Below are positions 8,695-17,183 of a stretch of 28,663 nucleotides of DNA, one piece after another. Position numbers and translations under genes: made by a program. Within the stretch, counting starts at the first letter, position 1. Each line of letters starts with the position of its first letter. Below the pieces are notes generated by a model. The model saw only the letters and a list, made by a program, of their open reading frames with translations. It was not told the DNA's origin and ran no database searches. Source of the stretch: JAICTV01 sp035634055 (GTDB lineage Bacteria > Planctomycetota > Phycisphaerae > Tepidisphaerales > Tepidisphaeraceae); contig DASQDR010000073.1 of assembly GCA_035634055.1 (NCBI GenBank), positions 1 through 28,663 of the forward strand, read 5' to 3'.

Positions 8695-9360
8695 TCACCA
8701 TCTGCCACCGAAGAAGCCGCCGACGTACCACTCGCGGACGTCGCCGCCGATGTCGTCGGTGAACGCGAGGCTGCCGCCGAAGAGGTACGAAGCCTCGAGC
8801 CCCGCGAGCCACCGGTGGGACTGGTAGCCGGCGCGGAGGAACGGGCGGGCCGAGATCGTGGCGTCCCACTCGCTCACGTCGGTGTCGGTCCAGCCCCACC
8901 AACTGCTGCCGAACCAGTACTGTCCGACGACGGCGCCCACGCCGACGCCCGGCTCGACGAACCATCCGCGCCCTTCATCGTCCGCGGCAAACGTTTGCCG
9001 CCACGAGAGCTGGAACTCCGGCGTAAGCAGGGTGAGGGTCTCGACGTCGTTAGCGCCGATGATGAACGTGTCGTCGTCTACCTCGATCACGCCGTCGTCG
9101 TCACCGTCCACGTCGTGGCTGTAGCCGGAGATGCCAAGGCCGAAGCCAAGGCGGAGCTGCGGCGCGGCATCGACCGGATTGAACGAGACGCGCGGCTCGA
9201 GGCGCAGCCCGTCGCGCTCGTCGAAGACGCCGCCGGATCCGTCCAGCGAGACGTGCCCGTACCCGACGCCGACGGAGAACTCTACCTCCGCCCGCGCCGC
9301 CTGCGAGCCTGCTGCCAGCAGCGCGCTCGTTAGAAGAACCATGCACTCGAACTTCCGCAT
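8695..9360 (-). CDS. Small outer-membrane beta-barrel-like exported protein
   Basis: The start at 9360 is fixed by a perfect AAAGGAGG Shine-Dalgarno (9368-9375, minus strand) 7 nt upstream; the frame is open further upstream, but that part is not needed. The 221-residue product begins with a signal peptide (MRKFECMVLLTSALLAAGSQ, then AARA before EVEF). The mature part alternates hydrophobic and polar residues (SVGVGYGHVS, LRLGFGLGISGY, FQLSWRQTF, FLRAGYQS, LAGLEASYLFGGS) and ends on an aromatic residue (GGFFGGRW), as outer-membrane barrels do. An acidic loop, DVDGDDDGVIEVDDDTF, could bind calcium. I do not recognise a named family. It is convergent with cinA and divergent from the receiver-domain gene. 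Confidence 0.78.
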   Translation of the reverse strand: MRKFECMVLLTSALLAAGSQAARAEVEFSVGVGYGHVSLDGSGGVFDERDGLRLEPRVSFNPVDAAPQLRLGFGLGISGYSHDVDGDDDGVIEVDDDTFIIGANDVETLTLLTPEFQLSWRQTFAADDEGRGWFVEPGVGVGAVVGQYWFGSSWWGWTDTDVSEWDATISARPFLRAGYQSHRWLAGLEASYLFGGSLAFTDDIGGDVREWYVGGFFGGRW

Positions 9361-9637
9361 TGCGCGGCCTCCTTTGGTAAGTGAGGTGAATCTACCGCGT
9401 CCGACCCGCCGGGCGGCTGAAGCGGCCGGCTTCGCGACCGCTGCCACAGTGGCAGCCCCTCAAATGCCGCCACGTGCTTTGGCAGGAACTGCCCCGGTTC
9501 ATCCAACATCCCTCGTCGTCCATCCTTCGCTTCGACAGGCACTTACGTCGCTCGCAGCAGGGGATCTCTCCCGGCACGCCCATTGTTAATGCCCCCGTTG
9601 CCCGACCCGGCGCGCGTGCGCCGGCGGTGCGTGCGGT
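9361..9637. other. Divergent intergenic region with a dyad
   Basis: This 277-nt spacer separates the leftward outer-membrane protein gene and the rightward receiver gene, so it must contain promoters for both. The clearest structure is the dyad at 9440-9456. No convincing -35/-10 pair stands out by eye, and no tRNA or small ORF with a ribosome site was found. Confidence 0.5.
9440..9456. promoter_or_regulatory. Perfect dyad GCTGCCAC-A-GTGGCAGC, possible operator
   Basis: Two 8-bp arms mirror each other around a single A. A one-base centre cannot make a good RNA hairpin, so a dimeric DNA-binding protein site is more plausible than a terminator. It lies about 80 bp upstream of the outer-membrane protein start. 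Confidence 0.4.
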
Positions 9638-10054
9638 ATGGCCCCAATCCCTGGACAGAATCGTCTGACCGTGCTCCTGGCCAACGAGCAGGAGTCGTGG
9701 CACCAGACCGTCCGCGGGTTGCTGGAGCCGCAGGGCGTCCAGACCCTTTCGGCCAAGTCCGGCCGCGAGGCGCTGCACCTGATCGAGTCGCAGCCGGTCC
9801 ACGTGGCCGTGCTCGACCAGCAGATGCCGCAACTGGGCGGGTTGCAGGTGATCAAGCTGATGCGCGAGCTGCACAAGGCGCCGCCCGCCATCCTGCTGGC
9901 CAACCAGCTCACCAACCACCTGCTGCACGAGGCCTTGGGGATGCACGTCTTCACCGTGCTCCGCAAGCCGGTTGATTTCAACCTCCTGCTCGACTCGCTG
10001 GCGCGCGTCCTCCGCCGCTACCACGAGAGCAGGTGGCCGACGAATGAAGGGTAA
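9638..10054 (+). CDS. Stand-alone response-regulator receiver domain protein
   Basis: The 138-residue protein is a single CheY-like receiver fold with no output domain. It keeps the phosphoacceptor Asp60 (VAVLDQQMPQLGG) and the conserved Lys110 (VLRKPVDF). The acidic pocket, normally Asp-Asp or Glu-Asp, reads Asn16-Glu17 (LLANEQESW), and the switch Thr/Ser after beta strand 4 is Ala88 (ILLANQ). Phosphotransfer may therefore be weakened or altered. No histidine kinase is nearby. The gene is 114 bp upstream of groES, separated by a heptamer repeat structure, so a shared transcript is possible but not shown. ATG 9638 has no clear Shine-Dalgarno. Confidence 0.85.
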   Translation: MAPIPGQNRLTVLLANEQESWHQTVRGLLEPQGVQTLSAKSGREALHLIESQPVHVAVLDQQMPQLGGLQVIKLMRELHKAPPAILLANQLTNHLLHEALGMHVFTVLRKPVDFNLLLDSLARVLRRYHESRWPTNEG

Positions 10055-10060
10055 ATCGGA

Positions 10061-10142
10061 AGTGGCCATTGGTCAGCGACCAGTGGCCAGTCAAGGCAAT
10101 CCAGTTCCCGCGTCACTGGCCACCAGGCACTGGCCACTGACC
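10061..10142. repeat. Inverted heptamer (STRR-like) arrays upstream of groES
   Basis: The left array has 7-nt units starting at 10061, 10068, 10075 and 10082, with AGTGGCC as the best unit. The right array has units at 10114, 10121, 10128 and 10135, with CACTGGC as the best unit. The two arrays are roughly reverse complements, so the transcript can fold into a long imperfect hairpin with about 25 nt between them. Heptamer periodicity of this type recalls the short tandemly repeated repetitive sequences described in cyanobacteria. Confidence 0.75.
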
Positions 10143-10168
10143 ATACTTTTCTCAGGAGCGCATCAATC

Positions 10169-10459
10169 ATGGCCAAACTCCGTCCTCTCGGCGACAAGAT
10201 CCTCGTCAAGCGCGTCGAGGCCGAATCCAAGACCAAGAGCGGCATCGTCCTTCCCGACACGGCGAAGGAGAAGCCCAAGCGCGGCAAGGTCCTCAGCGTC
10301 GGCGAGGGCAAGCGGCTCGACAGCGGCGAGCGCGCGCCGGTGAACGTCAAGAAGGGCGACGAGGTGATCTTTGCCTCCTACGCCGGCACCGAGATCAAGC
10401 TCGACGGTGAAGAGCTCATGATCATGAGCGAGGACGACATCCTCGCGATCGTCGAGTGA
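10169..10459 (+). CDS. groES: Co-chaperonin GroES
   Basis: This is the 96-residue lid of the chaperonin. It begins MAKLRPLGDKILVKRVEAES, has the mobile-loop region KTKSGIVLPD (about residues 23-34), the GKVLSVGEGKR strand and ends with DDILAIVE, all typical of GroES. It caps the GroEL ring and encloses the folding substrate. ATG 10169 has AGGAG (10154-10158) 10 nt upstream. groEL follows after 104 bp, and that spacer carries a second inverted heptamer structure. I see no CIRCE-type inverted repeat upstream, so HrcA control is not supported by the sequence. Confidence 0.98.
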   Translation: MAKLRPLGDKILVKRVEAESKTKSGIVLPDTAKEKPKRGKVLSVGEGKRLDSGERAPVNVKKGDEVIFASYAGTEIKLDGEELMIMSEDDILAIVE

Positions 10460-10465
10460 GCAAAG

Positions 10466-10551
10466 CGTTGCCGACGGCAAGTTGCCCGTTGCCGGCCAAT
10501 GGCAGCGGCGCCCCCTTCACTGGCAACCGACAACTGACAACTGATAACTCT
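10466..10551. repeat. Inverted heptamer (STRR-like) arrays in the groES-groEL spacer
   Basis: Left units start at 10466, 10473, 10480 and 10487, with CGTTGCC as the best unit. Right units start at 10519, 10526, 10533 and 10540, with ACTGACA as the best unit. The right array contains GGCAAC, matching the left GTTGCC as an inverted repeat. The array ends just before the groEL GGAG (10552-10555). The arrangement is like the one before groES but with a different unit, so the two are not a simple copy. Confidence 0.75.
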
Positions 10552-10563
10552 GGAGATTCAACA

Positions 10564-12198
<1,635 letters not shown>

Positions 12199-12216
12199 TC
12201 CCTCTGGTTCAATATC

Positions 12217-12252
12217 AAAGGCCCGGAAGCACAGCTTCCGGGCCTTTTTTGT
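12217..12252 (+). terminator. Intrinsic terminator of groES-groEL
   Basis: A perfect 14-bp stem is formed by AAAGGCCCGGAAGC (12217-12230) and GCTTCCGGGCCTTT (12234-12247) with an ACA loop, followed by a T run to 12250. It begins 18 nt after the groEL stop. Confidence 0.95.
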
Positions 12253-12475
12253 TTGCGGGCGCGCCGATGAAGCAGACGTCTACATCGAGACCACTTTCGT
12301 CAGCGATTTGACCGCGCGGCGAAGCCGCGACATCCTGCTGCTGGCCAATCGCAGCGTCGCTGATCACCGCCGCCGCCCTGCCGCCGAACTTCGCCCGTGT
12401 CGCGCGACTCCCGTGCGCTTCTTTACGCGTGAGACGAGGGGCAGCAAGACTGTTTCCGCGGCAACTGGCACGTAA
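12253..12475. other. Intergenic region, no gene seen
   Basis: These 223 nt lie between the groEL terminator and the end of the convergent membrane-protein gene. I see a short GCGGCGAAGCCGC dyad near 12325 but no ribosome-site-supported ORF, tRNA or second terminator. Confidence 0.5.
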
Positions 12476-13045
12476 TCACGCCGCCGGGCTGAATCGCTGC
12501 ACCGCCACGTAACCCGCGAGCGCGAGCATTCCCGCCCCCAGGCCGAGCAGCGTGGCGCCGACCTGCATGTCTGGCTTGCGCCCCTCGTCGATGATGGCGT
12601 AGCTGTCGGCCAGCTTCCACGGGGCGAGCTTCTGGAGCTTCTTGTTCATGCCGGAGTAGAGGAATCCGCCGCGGACGACGCCTTCGATGGTCTCGCTGCG
12701 CGTGCCCATGGTGCGGAAGTTGGCGACGGTCGAGGCTTCGCGCCGGTCGGCGACGCAGAGCACGACGGCGACCGGCCGGTGCGTGTTGCCGTCGGCGGTA
12801 ACCGGCACCGACACGTCCGATAGCGTGGTCCGGCCCTTCCGCGTTCCGGCGGTGTAGACCATGCCGTGATAACCGACCCGGCAGCCGGTCAGCTTCACCC
12901 AGCGGCTGGCCGGGCGGTTGCGCACGAACTCTGCGAGCGACATCTCGACCTGCTCGCGGTTCTGAAACGCCAGGCAGACTTCGTTCGCGCCGGCGAACGT
13001 GAGGATCGTCCCGATTACCACCGCGACCAGCCAATACCGACCCAT
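12476..13045 (-). CDS. Two-TM membrane protein of unknown function
   Basis: The start at 13045 is supported by GGGAGGA (13051-13057, minus strand) with a 5-nt spacer and by the hydrophobic N-terminus that follows. The 189-residue protein has a TM or signal-anchor segment near residues 4-22 and a second TM segment near the C-terminus (GATLLGLGAGMLALAGYVAV, about 160-183). Between them is a domain with VEMSLAEFVRNRPASRWVKL, TGCRVGYHGMVYTAG and VTADGNTHRPVAVVLCVADR, then GVVRGGFLYSGMNKK. The TM-domain-TM plan is reminiscent of GIDE-like membrane proteins, but I cannot confirm homology. No operon partner is evident: the upstream AlkB-like gene is on the same strand but 139 bp away. Confidence 0.75.
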   Translation of the reverse strand: MGRYWLVAVVIGTILTFAGANEVCLAFQNREQVEMSLAEFVRNRPASRWVKLTGCRVGYHGMVYTAGTRKGRTTLSDVSVPVTADGNTHRPVAVVLCVADRREASTVANFRTMGTRSETIEGVVRGGFLYSGMNKKLQKLAPWKLADSYAIIDEGRKPDMQVGATLLGLGAGMLALAGYVAVQRFSPAA

Positions 13046-13138
13046 GCCCGTCCTCCCGATGTGACTTCGGTGCGACCGTGCTCGCAAAGCGACGTGGCGC
13101 GCACCATCCCCGAAAGAATTCATCGGCAGAATTGAGGG

Positions 13139-13160
13139 GCGGATTAACCGGCTGCGCCGG
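13139..13160. repeat. GGATTAACCGG-associated small hairpin
   Basis: GGATTAACCGG (from 13141) runs into a CCGGC-TGC-GCCGG-like dyad just past the end of the AlkB-like gene on its 3' side. The same GGATTAACCGG occurs at 17384, again next to a hairpin. It may be a weak terminator for the AlkB-like gene or part of a dispersed intergenic element. Confidence 0.35.
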
Positions 13161-13184
13161 AATGTCCGCGCTTCCTCCGACCGG

Positions 13185-13796
13185 TCAGTGATCGCCCTTG
13201 AAGTTCCTGAACGTGATCGAGTACCGCAGTTGGTCCACCGCCGGGATGCTGTGTTCCCAGTCGGTGCGGGCGGGGCCGGCCAACAGGTAGACGGAGCGCG
13301 GTTCGGCGTCGAGGGTCACGCGTTGCCACTTGCCGCCGGGTTCCTGGCGGCGGAGGCGGAAGCGGCAGGGCGATATCAGCGAGACGCCGATCACCTCGCC
13401 GAAGACCGCCTTGTCCCTGTGCCAGCCGATGGCGGCGCCCGGGCTGTACTCGGTGATCAGGACGTGGCGGAAGCCGTCCGGCGGCAGCCCCGCAAACGCA
13501 GCGGCGCGGGCGCGCAGGGGGAGGAGGAACGGGGGGATGTCGTCGGCCCTTTGCAGCTCGCGGTCGTTGAAGTCGTAGCGCCAGCCGAAGGAGATGACGC
13601 GGCGCTTGCCGGTGTAGCCTTGGAACTCGAACTCCTTCAGCGGCAGCGGCTCGATCTGGCGGACGAGCTCGCGCTCGTCGGCGGGGGAGATGAAGTCGGG
13701 GTGGTACTTGAAGCCGTCGGGTAGTCGCGGGGCGGGCGGAAGGGCGTCGCCAGCGTCGTCGTTGTCGAACAGGCCGGGCTGGTGGGGCTCGATCAT
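13185..13796 (-). CDS. AlkB-like 2OG-Fe(II) dioxygenase
   Basis: AlkB-type enzymes use Fe(II) and 2-oxoglutarate to remove alkyl groups from nucleic acid bases oxidatively. From ATG 13796 the protein is 203 residues and starts MIEPHQPGLFDNDD. The facial triad is visible as His126-X-Asp128 (GWHRDKAVFG) and His182 (WEHSIPA). The 2-oxoglutarate-binding arginines are in RYSITFR (Arg191, Arg197). The Y-S-P-G-A-A-I-G-W-H segment is typical of bacterial and ALKBH4/8-like AlkB homologues. The frame is open for 50 further codons upstream, but those are Ala/Pro-rich and unlike the family. The start has only a weak GAGG. It lies 162 bp downstream of the RTX surface-protein gene, with no sign of shared function. 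Confidence 0.93.
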   Translation of the reverse strand: MIEPHQPGLFDNDDAGDALPPAPRLPDGFKYHPDFISPADERELVRQIEPLPLKEFEFQGYTGKRRVISFGWRYDFNDRELQRADDIPPFLLPLRARAAAFAGLPPDGFRHVLITEYSPGAAIGWHRDKAVFGEVIGVSLISPCRFRLRRQEPGGKWQRVTLDAEPRSVYLLAGPARTDWEHSIPAVDQLRYSITFRNFKGDH

Positions 13797-13883
13797 GCCC
13801 TCGCAGCTTAGGTGGGATTGGGGGGCCGGTGCAGATGCGAATTGCGCCGGGGACTGCCGCGACGGAAGATGAGCGGACGCTGC

Positions 13884-13899
13884 GCCGGCTGAAGCCGGC
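13884..13899. repeat. Short GCCGGCT-GA-AGCCGGC inverted repeat
   Basis: Seven-base arms with a 2-nt centre lie between the RTX gene stop and the AlkB-like start. It could help end the RTX transcript or be a REP-like unit; there is no T run. Confidence 0.35.
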
Positions 13900-13958
13900 G
13901 GCTTCGCTGCATTACCTTCGCATGCTGGGCGCTCGCACCCCCTCAAGAAGGGTTCGTG

Positions 13959-16637
13959 CTAGACCAACTCCCCCTCCACGTCCGTGAGCACGTCCAGCGC
14001 ATCGTCGTCGCTGGCGTCGGTGCCGTTGCCTCCGTTGAGGGTGTCGGTGCCGGCGGCGCCGACGAGGCGGTCGTTGCCGCCCTGGCCGTCGAGGCGGTCG
14101 TTGCCGGCGCCGCCGTAGAGGCGATCGTTGCCGCCCTGGCCGAAGAGCTTGTCGTTGCCGCCGCCGCCGGAGAGCAGGTCGGAGCCGTTGCCGCCGTGGA
14201 GGGTGTCGCGGCCCGCGCCGCCGTAGATGGAGTCGCGGCCGTCGTTGGAGAAGAGGTTGTCGTCGCCGTCGCCGCCCAGGACCGTGACGCCGACGGGCGC
14301 GCCCTTGAAGGTGGCGTTGGTCCCGACGCGCGCAAAGTCGTTGCCGTCGCCGCAGTCGACGAGCTGGGCGCGGGAGGCGGTGATGACGTCGTCGCCGTCG
14401 CCGCCGAGGACGGAGGCGATGCCGGTCTCCTCCCAGTAGATCCAGCCGGCGCCGATGACGTCGTTGCCGTCGCCGCCGTAGACGAGGGTGCCCCTGGCGG
14501 CGCGCATGGTGTCGTCGCCCGCGCCACCGAAGACGGATTTGGCAACCCAGGCGAAGACGTCGTCGCGGCCGGGGCCGGCGTCGATGGTGGCGCCGTCGAT
14601 CGTGGTGGCGTCCTCACCGCCGCAGAAGATCTCGTCGCTGCCGCCGCCGGAGTTGACGGTCGGGTTGCCGCCGGTGGAACTGATCTTGTCGTTGCCCCCG
14701 CCGGTGGTGATGGAGTCGTTGCCCTTGCCGGCGGTGATCTCCATGCGTCCGCCCCCGAGCCCGCCGACGATGGTTTCGCTCTGGTCGCCGCCCTGCACCA
14801 GGCCGCCGTCGCTGCGGATGAAGTCGTTGCCGCCGTTGCCGGAGATCGTCGACGCGCCGGTGCCACCGTCGATGGAGTCGTTGCCGGTGCCCCCGCCGAT
14901 GGAATCCACGCCCGCGCCGCCGTGGATGGTGTTGTTTCCGTTGCCGCCGAGCGCCAGGTCGTCGCCGTCGCCGGCGAGGATTGAGTCGTTGCCGTCGCCG
15001 GCGTCGATGCTGTCATTGCCGGCGTTGGTGGTGATCGCGTCGACGCCCGCGCCGCCGTTGACGGTATCGGCGCCGCCGGCGGTGGTGACGGTGTCGTTGC
15101 CGTCGCCGGACTGCACCAGTGACGGGATGTCGAGCGCGAGCGTGACCGTATCGTCACCGGCCAATCCATATACGCTCAGGCGGGTGACGCTGGCGAGCGG
15201 GTAGGTCGTGACCGTGCCGTTGCGGCTGAGCCGCGCGTTGCCGTTGGACGAGTCGAGCGTGACGGTATCGTTGCCGGTGGTGCCGCTGACCAGCAGCGTG
15301 CCGTTGGTGAGCTGCACGTCCGCGCCGGCCGTGACGGTAATCGTCTTCTTCAGCGGCTCGCTGTTAATGCCGTCCCACTGGTAGGCGTAGAACTGGAGGT
15401 CATAGGTGCCGGGTTGGTTGTACGTGTGGCTGAAGGTGAAGGTCGGCTCGTGGGTGGTGTTGACGTTGCTCGTCACCTCGTTCTGATCGCCGAACTCGTC
15501 GTCGTCCCAGTAGACCGAGACGCCGCGAATGTCGGCGGGGAATGCGTCGCTGCCGGTGACGGTGTAGCTGATCGGCACGCCGACGGTCGCGGTGTCCGGC
15601 CCGACGGCGGAAACGACGACCGGCAGCACGCTCTTCACCACCACCGCCGCCTCCTCGTAGCTGGAGACGCCGTTGGAGTCGGTGACGCGGAGCACGACCG
15701 GAAAGGTGGCGGGGCCGTTCAACCCGCCGGCGGCGGTGAGCGTGGGCTTGGCGCCGGTCTCGTTGCCGTTGGTGGCGCCGGATCCGGTCTCGCCGTAGAT
15801 GCCGTCGGTGTCGAAGTCCCAGGCGTAGGTCAGGCCCGAGCCGGTGCTGCCGGAGCCGTCGAGCGACACCGAGACGCCGGGGCTCTCGTCGACGGTCGGC
15901 GCAACCGGGTTGGCACGCGGCTGCCCGGTGCGGGTGTTGTGGATGCGGACCGCCTTTCCCGCGGCCACCAGCTCGTTGTCGGTCTCGTTCAGCGCGACCA
16001 GCAATCGGTTGGACGCGTAGCCCGCGTCCTTGATGCCGACGGTGGAACTCCCGGCGAGGTTGGTCCCGTTGGCGGGCGTGAGGTCGACGTAGTTGAAGAC
16101 GATGTCGGCCGGGGCGGCGCCGGTGTTGAGCTGGAGGATCGCCTGGAACTTGGTGGTGTCGGGCGAGTCGTACTGGATGACCAGCCGGTCCGCCGCCGCG
16201 CTGCCGCCGGTGTCCTCCAGCTTCCACAGGACGTTGAACCCGCGAGCGCTCCACATCGGCGCCAGGGCGCGCTGGAACGGCGCGCCGCCGAGCGAGCCGT
16301 GGTTGAAGGAGTTGCTGAAGCTGCCGAAGCTGATCAGGCCCTGGCTGTTGGCGAACACCTGGCCGGCGCCGGTGTACGATCGGCCGTAGAGATTCAGGGT
16401 GTTAGACGCCAGGTCGACATTCCGGCTCTTGGTGACCCCGGCGGCGCCCTCGGTGAGGCTGATGTTCTCGAAGGTCGCAGCGTCGGCGAGGTAGCCGTAG
16501 CCGTCCGGCCCGACGGCCGCCAGGACCACGCGCGGTTCGAGCCGTTCGATCGCCACGCCGCCGCGAATGCCGCCCTTGCCCCGACCGCGCCCGCGCCCAG
16601 CGGCCGACACGCGGCCGCGCTTCATCCTTCGCCCCAT
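13959..16637 (-). CDS. Large LEPR / nidogen-like / PKD / RTX calcium-binding surface protein
   Basis: From ATG 16637 (AAGGTGG 7 nt upstream) the protein has 892 residues. A very basic Gly/Arg N-terminus leads to AIERLEPRVVLAA (LEPR at 33-36), a motif common at the start of planctomycete extracellular proteins. It is followed by a nidogen-like domain (about 45-215: ISFGSFSNSFNHG, APMWSARGFNVLW), two PKD/Ig-like parts (about 240-440: TYAWDFDTDGIYG and TFTFSHTYNQPGTYDL), then tandem RTX nonapeptides GGxGxDxxx from about residue 450 to the end. Each repeat likely binds Ca2+ in a beta-roll. The C-terminus (DDDALDVLTDVEGELV) has no PEP-CTERM tail and no obvious type I secretion partner is nearby. 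The role is probably adhesion or matrix, an inference from the architecture. Confidence 0.92.
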   Translation of the reverse strand: MGRRMKRGRVSAAGRGRGRGKGGIRGGVAIERLEPRVVLAAVGPDGYGYLADAATFENISLTEGAAGVTKSRNVDLASNTLNLYGRSYTGAGQVFANSQGLISFGSFSNSFNHGSLGGAPFQRALAPMWSARGFNVLWKLEDTGGSAAADRLVIQYDSPDTTKFQAILQLNTGAAPADIVFNYVDLTPANGTNLAGSSTVGIKDAGYASNRLLVALNETDNELVAAGKAVRIHNTRTGQPRANPVAPTVDESPGVSVSLDGSGSTGSGLTYAWDFDTDGIYGETGSGATNGNETGAKPTLTAAGGLNGPATFPVVLRVTDSNGVSSYEEAAVVVKSVLPVVVSAVGPDTATVGVPISYTVTGSDAFPADIRGVSVYWDDDEFGDQNEVTSNVNTTHEPTFTFSHTYNQPGTYDLQFYAYQWDGINSEPLKKTITVTAGADVQLTNGTLLVSGTTGNDTVTLDSSNGNARLSRNGTVTTYPLASVTRLSVYGLAGDDTVTLALDIPSLVQSGDGNDTVTTAGGADTVNGGAGVDAITTNAGNDSIDAGDGNDSILAGDGDDLALGGNGNNTIHGGAGVDSIGGGTGNDSIDGGTGASTISGNGGNDFIRSDGGLVQGGDQSETIVGGLGGGRMEITAGKGNDSITTGGGNDKISSTGGNPTVNSGGGSDEIFCGGEDATTIDGATIDAGPGRDDVFAWVAKSVFGGAGDDTMRAARGTLVYGGDGNDVIGAGWIYWEETGIASVLGGDGDDVITASRAQLVDCGDGNDFARVGTNATFKGAPVGVTVLGGDGDDNLFSNDGRDSIYGGAGRDTLHGGNGSDLLSGGGGNDKLFGQGGNDRLYGGAGNDRLDGQGGNDRLVGAAGTDTLNGGNGTDASDDDALDVLTDVEGELV
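13990..15110 (-). repeat. Degenerate 27-bp tandem repeats coding for RTX nonapeptides
   Basis: The coding DNA repeats with a 27-nt period (two turns of G-G-x-G-x-D-x-x-x equal 54 nt), visible as recurring GTCGTTGCCG and GCCGCCG blocks on the plus strand. The repeats are protein-driven; long open frames on the other strand here are artefacts of that composition. Confidence 0.7.
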
Positions 16638-16796
16638 GAGATATCCACCTTCCCTGTGAGAGTGCCCGTTGCCGGCGAGTCTAACGCCGGAGATGTGGCG
16701 GGCATAACCAGAGACGGCGCGGGCGGCGGAAGTGTTTCGGCGGCAGAAATTGCGCGGCCGCGGCGGGGGCAAGGCACGCGACGCGCGTGTGAGAGA

Positions 16797-17183
16797 TCAC
16801 CCTCGCCAGGTGCGCGTCGTCGAGCAGGTCGGTAGCGGGATGATGACGCAGCACTGCCCGCGACGGTGACGGCGGCGCGGGCGGCGGGTGGAGCCGTCGT
16901 GCGGCGCGACCGGCGGCGGGTCGAGTTGCTGGGCGGCCGCGCGGCAGGCGGCGAAGCGCGACAGCACGGCCGGCATCGCCGCCAGAAGGCCGCCGCCAGT
17001 CACCAGCGTCCGAACGTGCTGCGAGCAGGAGGCGTCGCCGTGGAGCAGCCGGTGCGCGCAGCCGCGGTGTGGCCCCTTGAGCGGCGAGAGCCACTTCTGG
17101 TAGGCCCGGATCACCCGCCCGGCGAGCCGCCCGGCGAAGCGGTCGATTGCTGCGAGGCGCATCGCGCGGGCGGGGGTCGTCAT
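16797..17183 (-). CDS. yidD: YidD-family membrane protein insertion factor, divergent type
   Basis: YidD is a small membrane-associated protein thought to assist YidC-dependent insertion. The family core is visible from residue 25: IRAYQKWLSPLKGPHRGC, then GDASCSQHV and LLAAMPAVLSRFAACRAA. This matches the YidD pattern of a Y-x-x-x-x-S-P segment, a Cys region, Ser-Cys-Ser, an amphipathic helix and a final Arg/Cys. This copy has AHRLLHGDASCS instead of the common YPTCS form, as in a YidD subgroup I recall from other phyla. ATG 17183 gives 128 residues; ATG 17162 is an alternative. The tail after about residue 95 is Pro/Arg-rich and not conserved. It is not next to rnpA, rpmH or yidC, where yidD usually sits. 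Confidence 0.75.
   Translation of the reverse strand: MTTPARAMRLAAIDRFAGRLAGRVIRAYQKWLSPLKGPHRGCAHRLLHGDASCSQHVRTLVTGGGLLAAMPAVLSRFAACRAAAQQLDPPPVAPHDGSTRRPRRRHRRGQCCVIIPLPTCSTTRTWRG

Noticed and set aside
10055..10168. CIRCE element for HrcA control of groES
   Set aside because: No TTAGCACTC-N9-GAGTGCTAA-type repeat is present; the inverted structure here is heptamer based.
13990..15110. Regular repeats that could look like a CRISPR array
   Set aside because: The period is 27 nt with no unique spacers, and it codes for GGxGxD repeats in one open frame.
13943..15169. Thr/Ala-rich minus-strand frame and Val/Ala-rich plus-strand frame over the RTX region
   Set aside because: Both are other-frame readings of the 27-bp RTX repeats.
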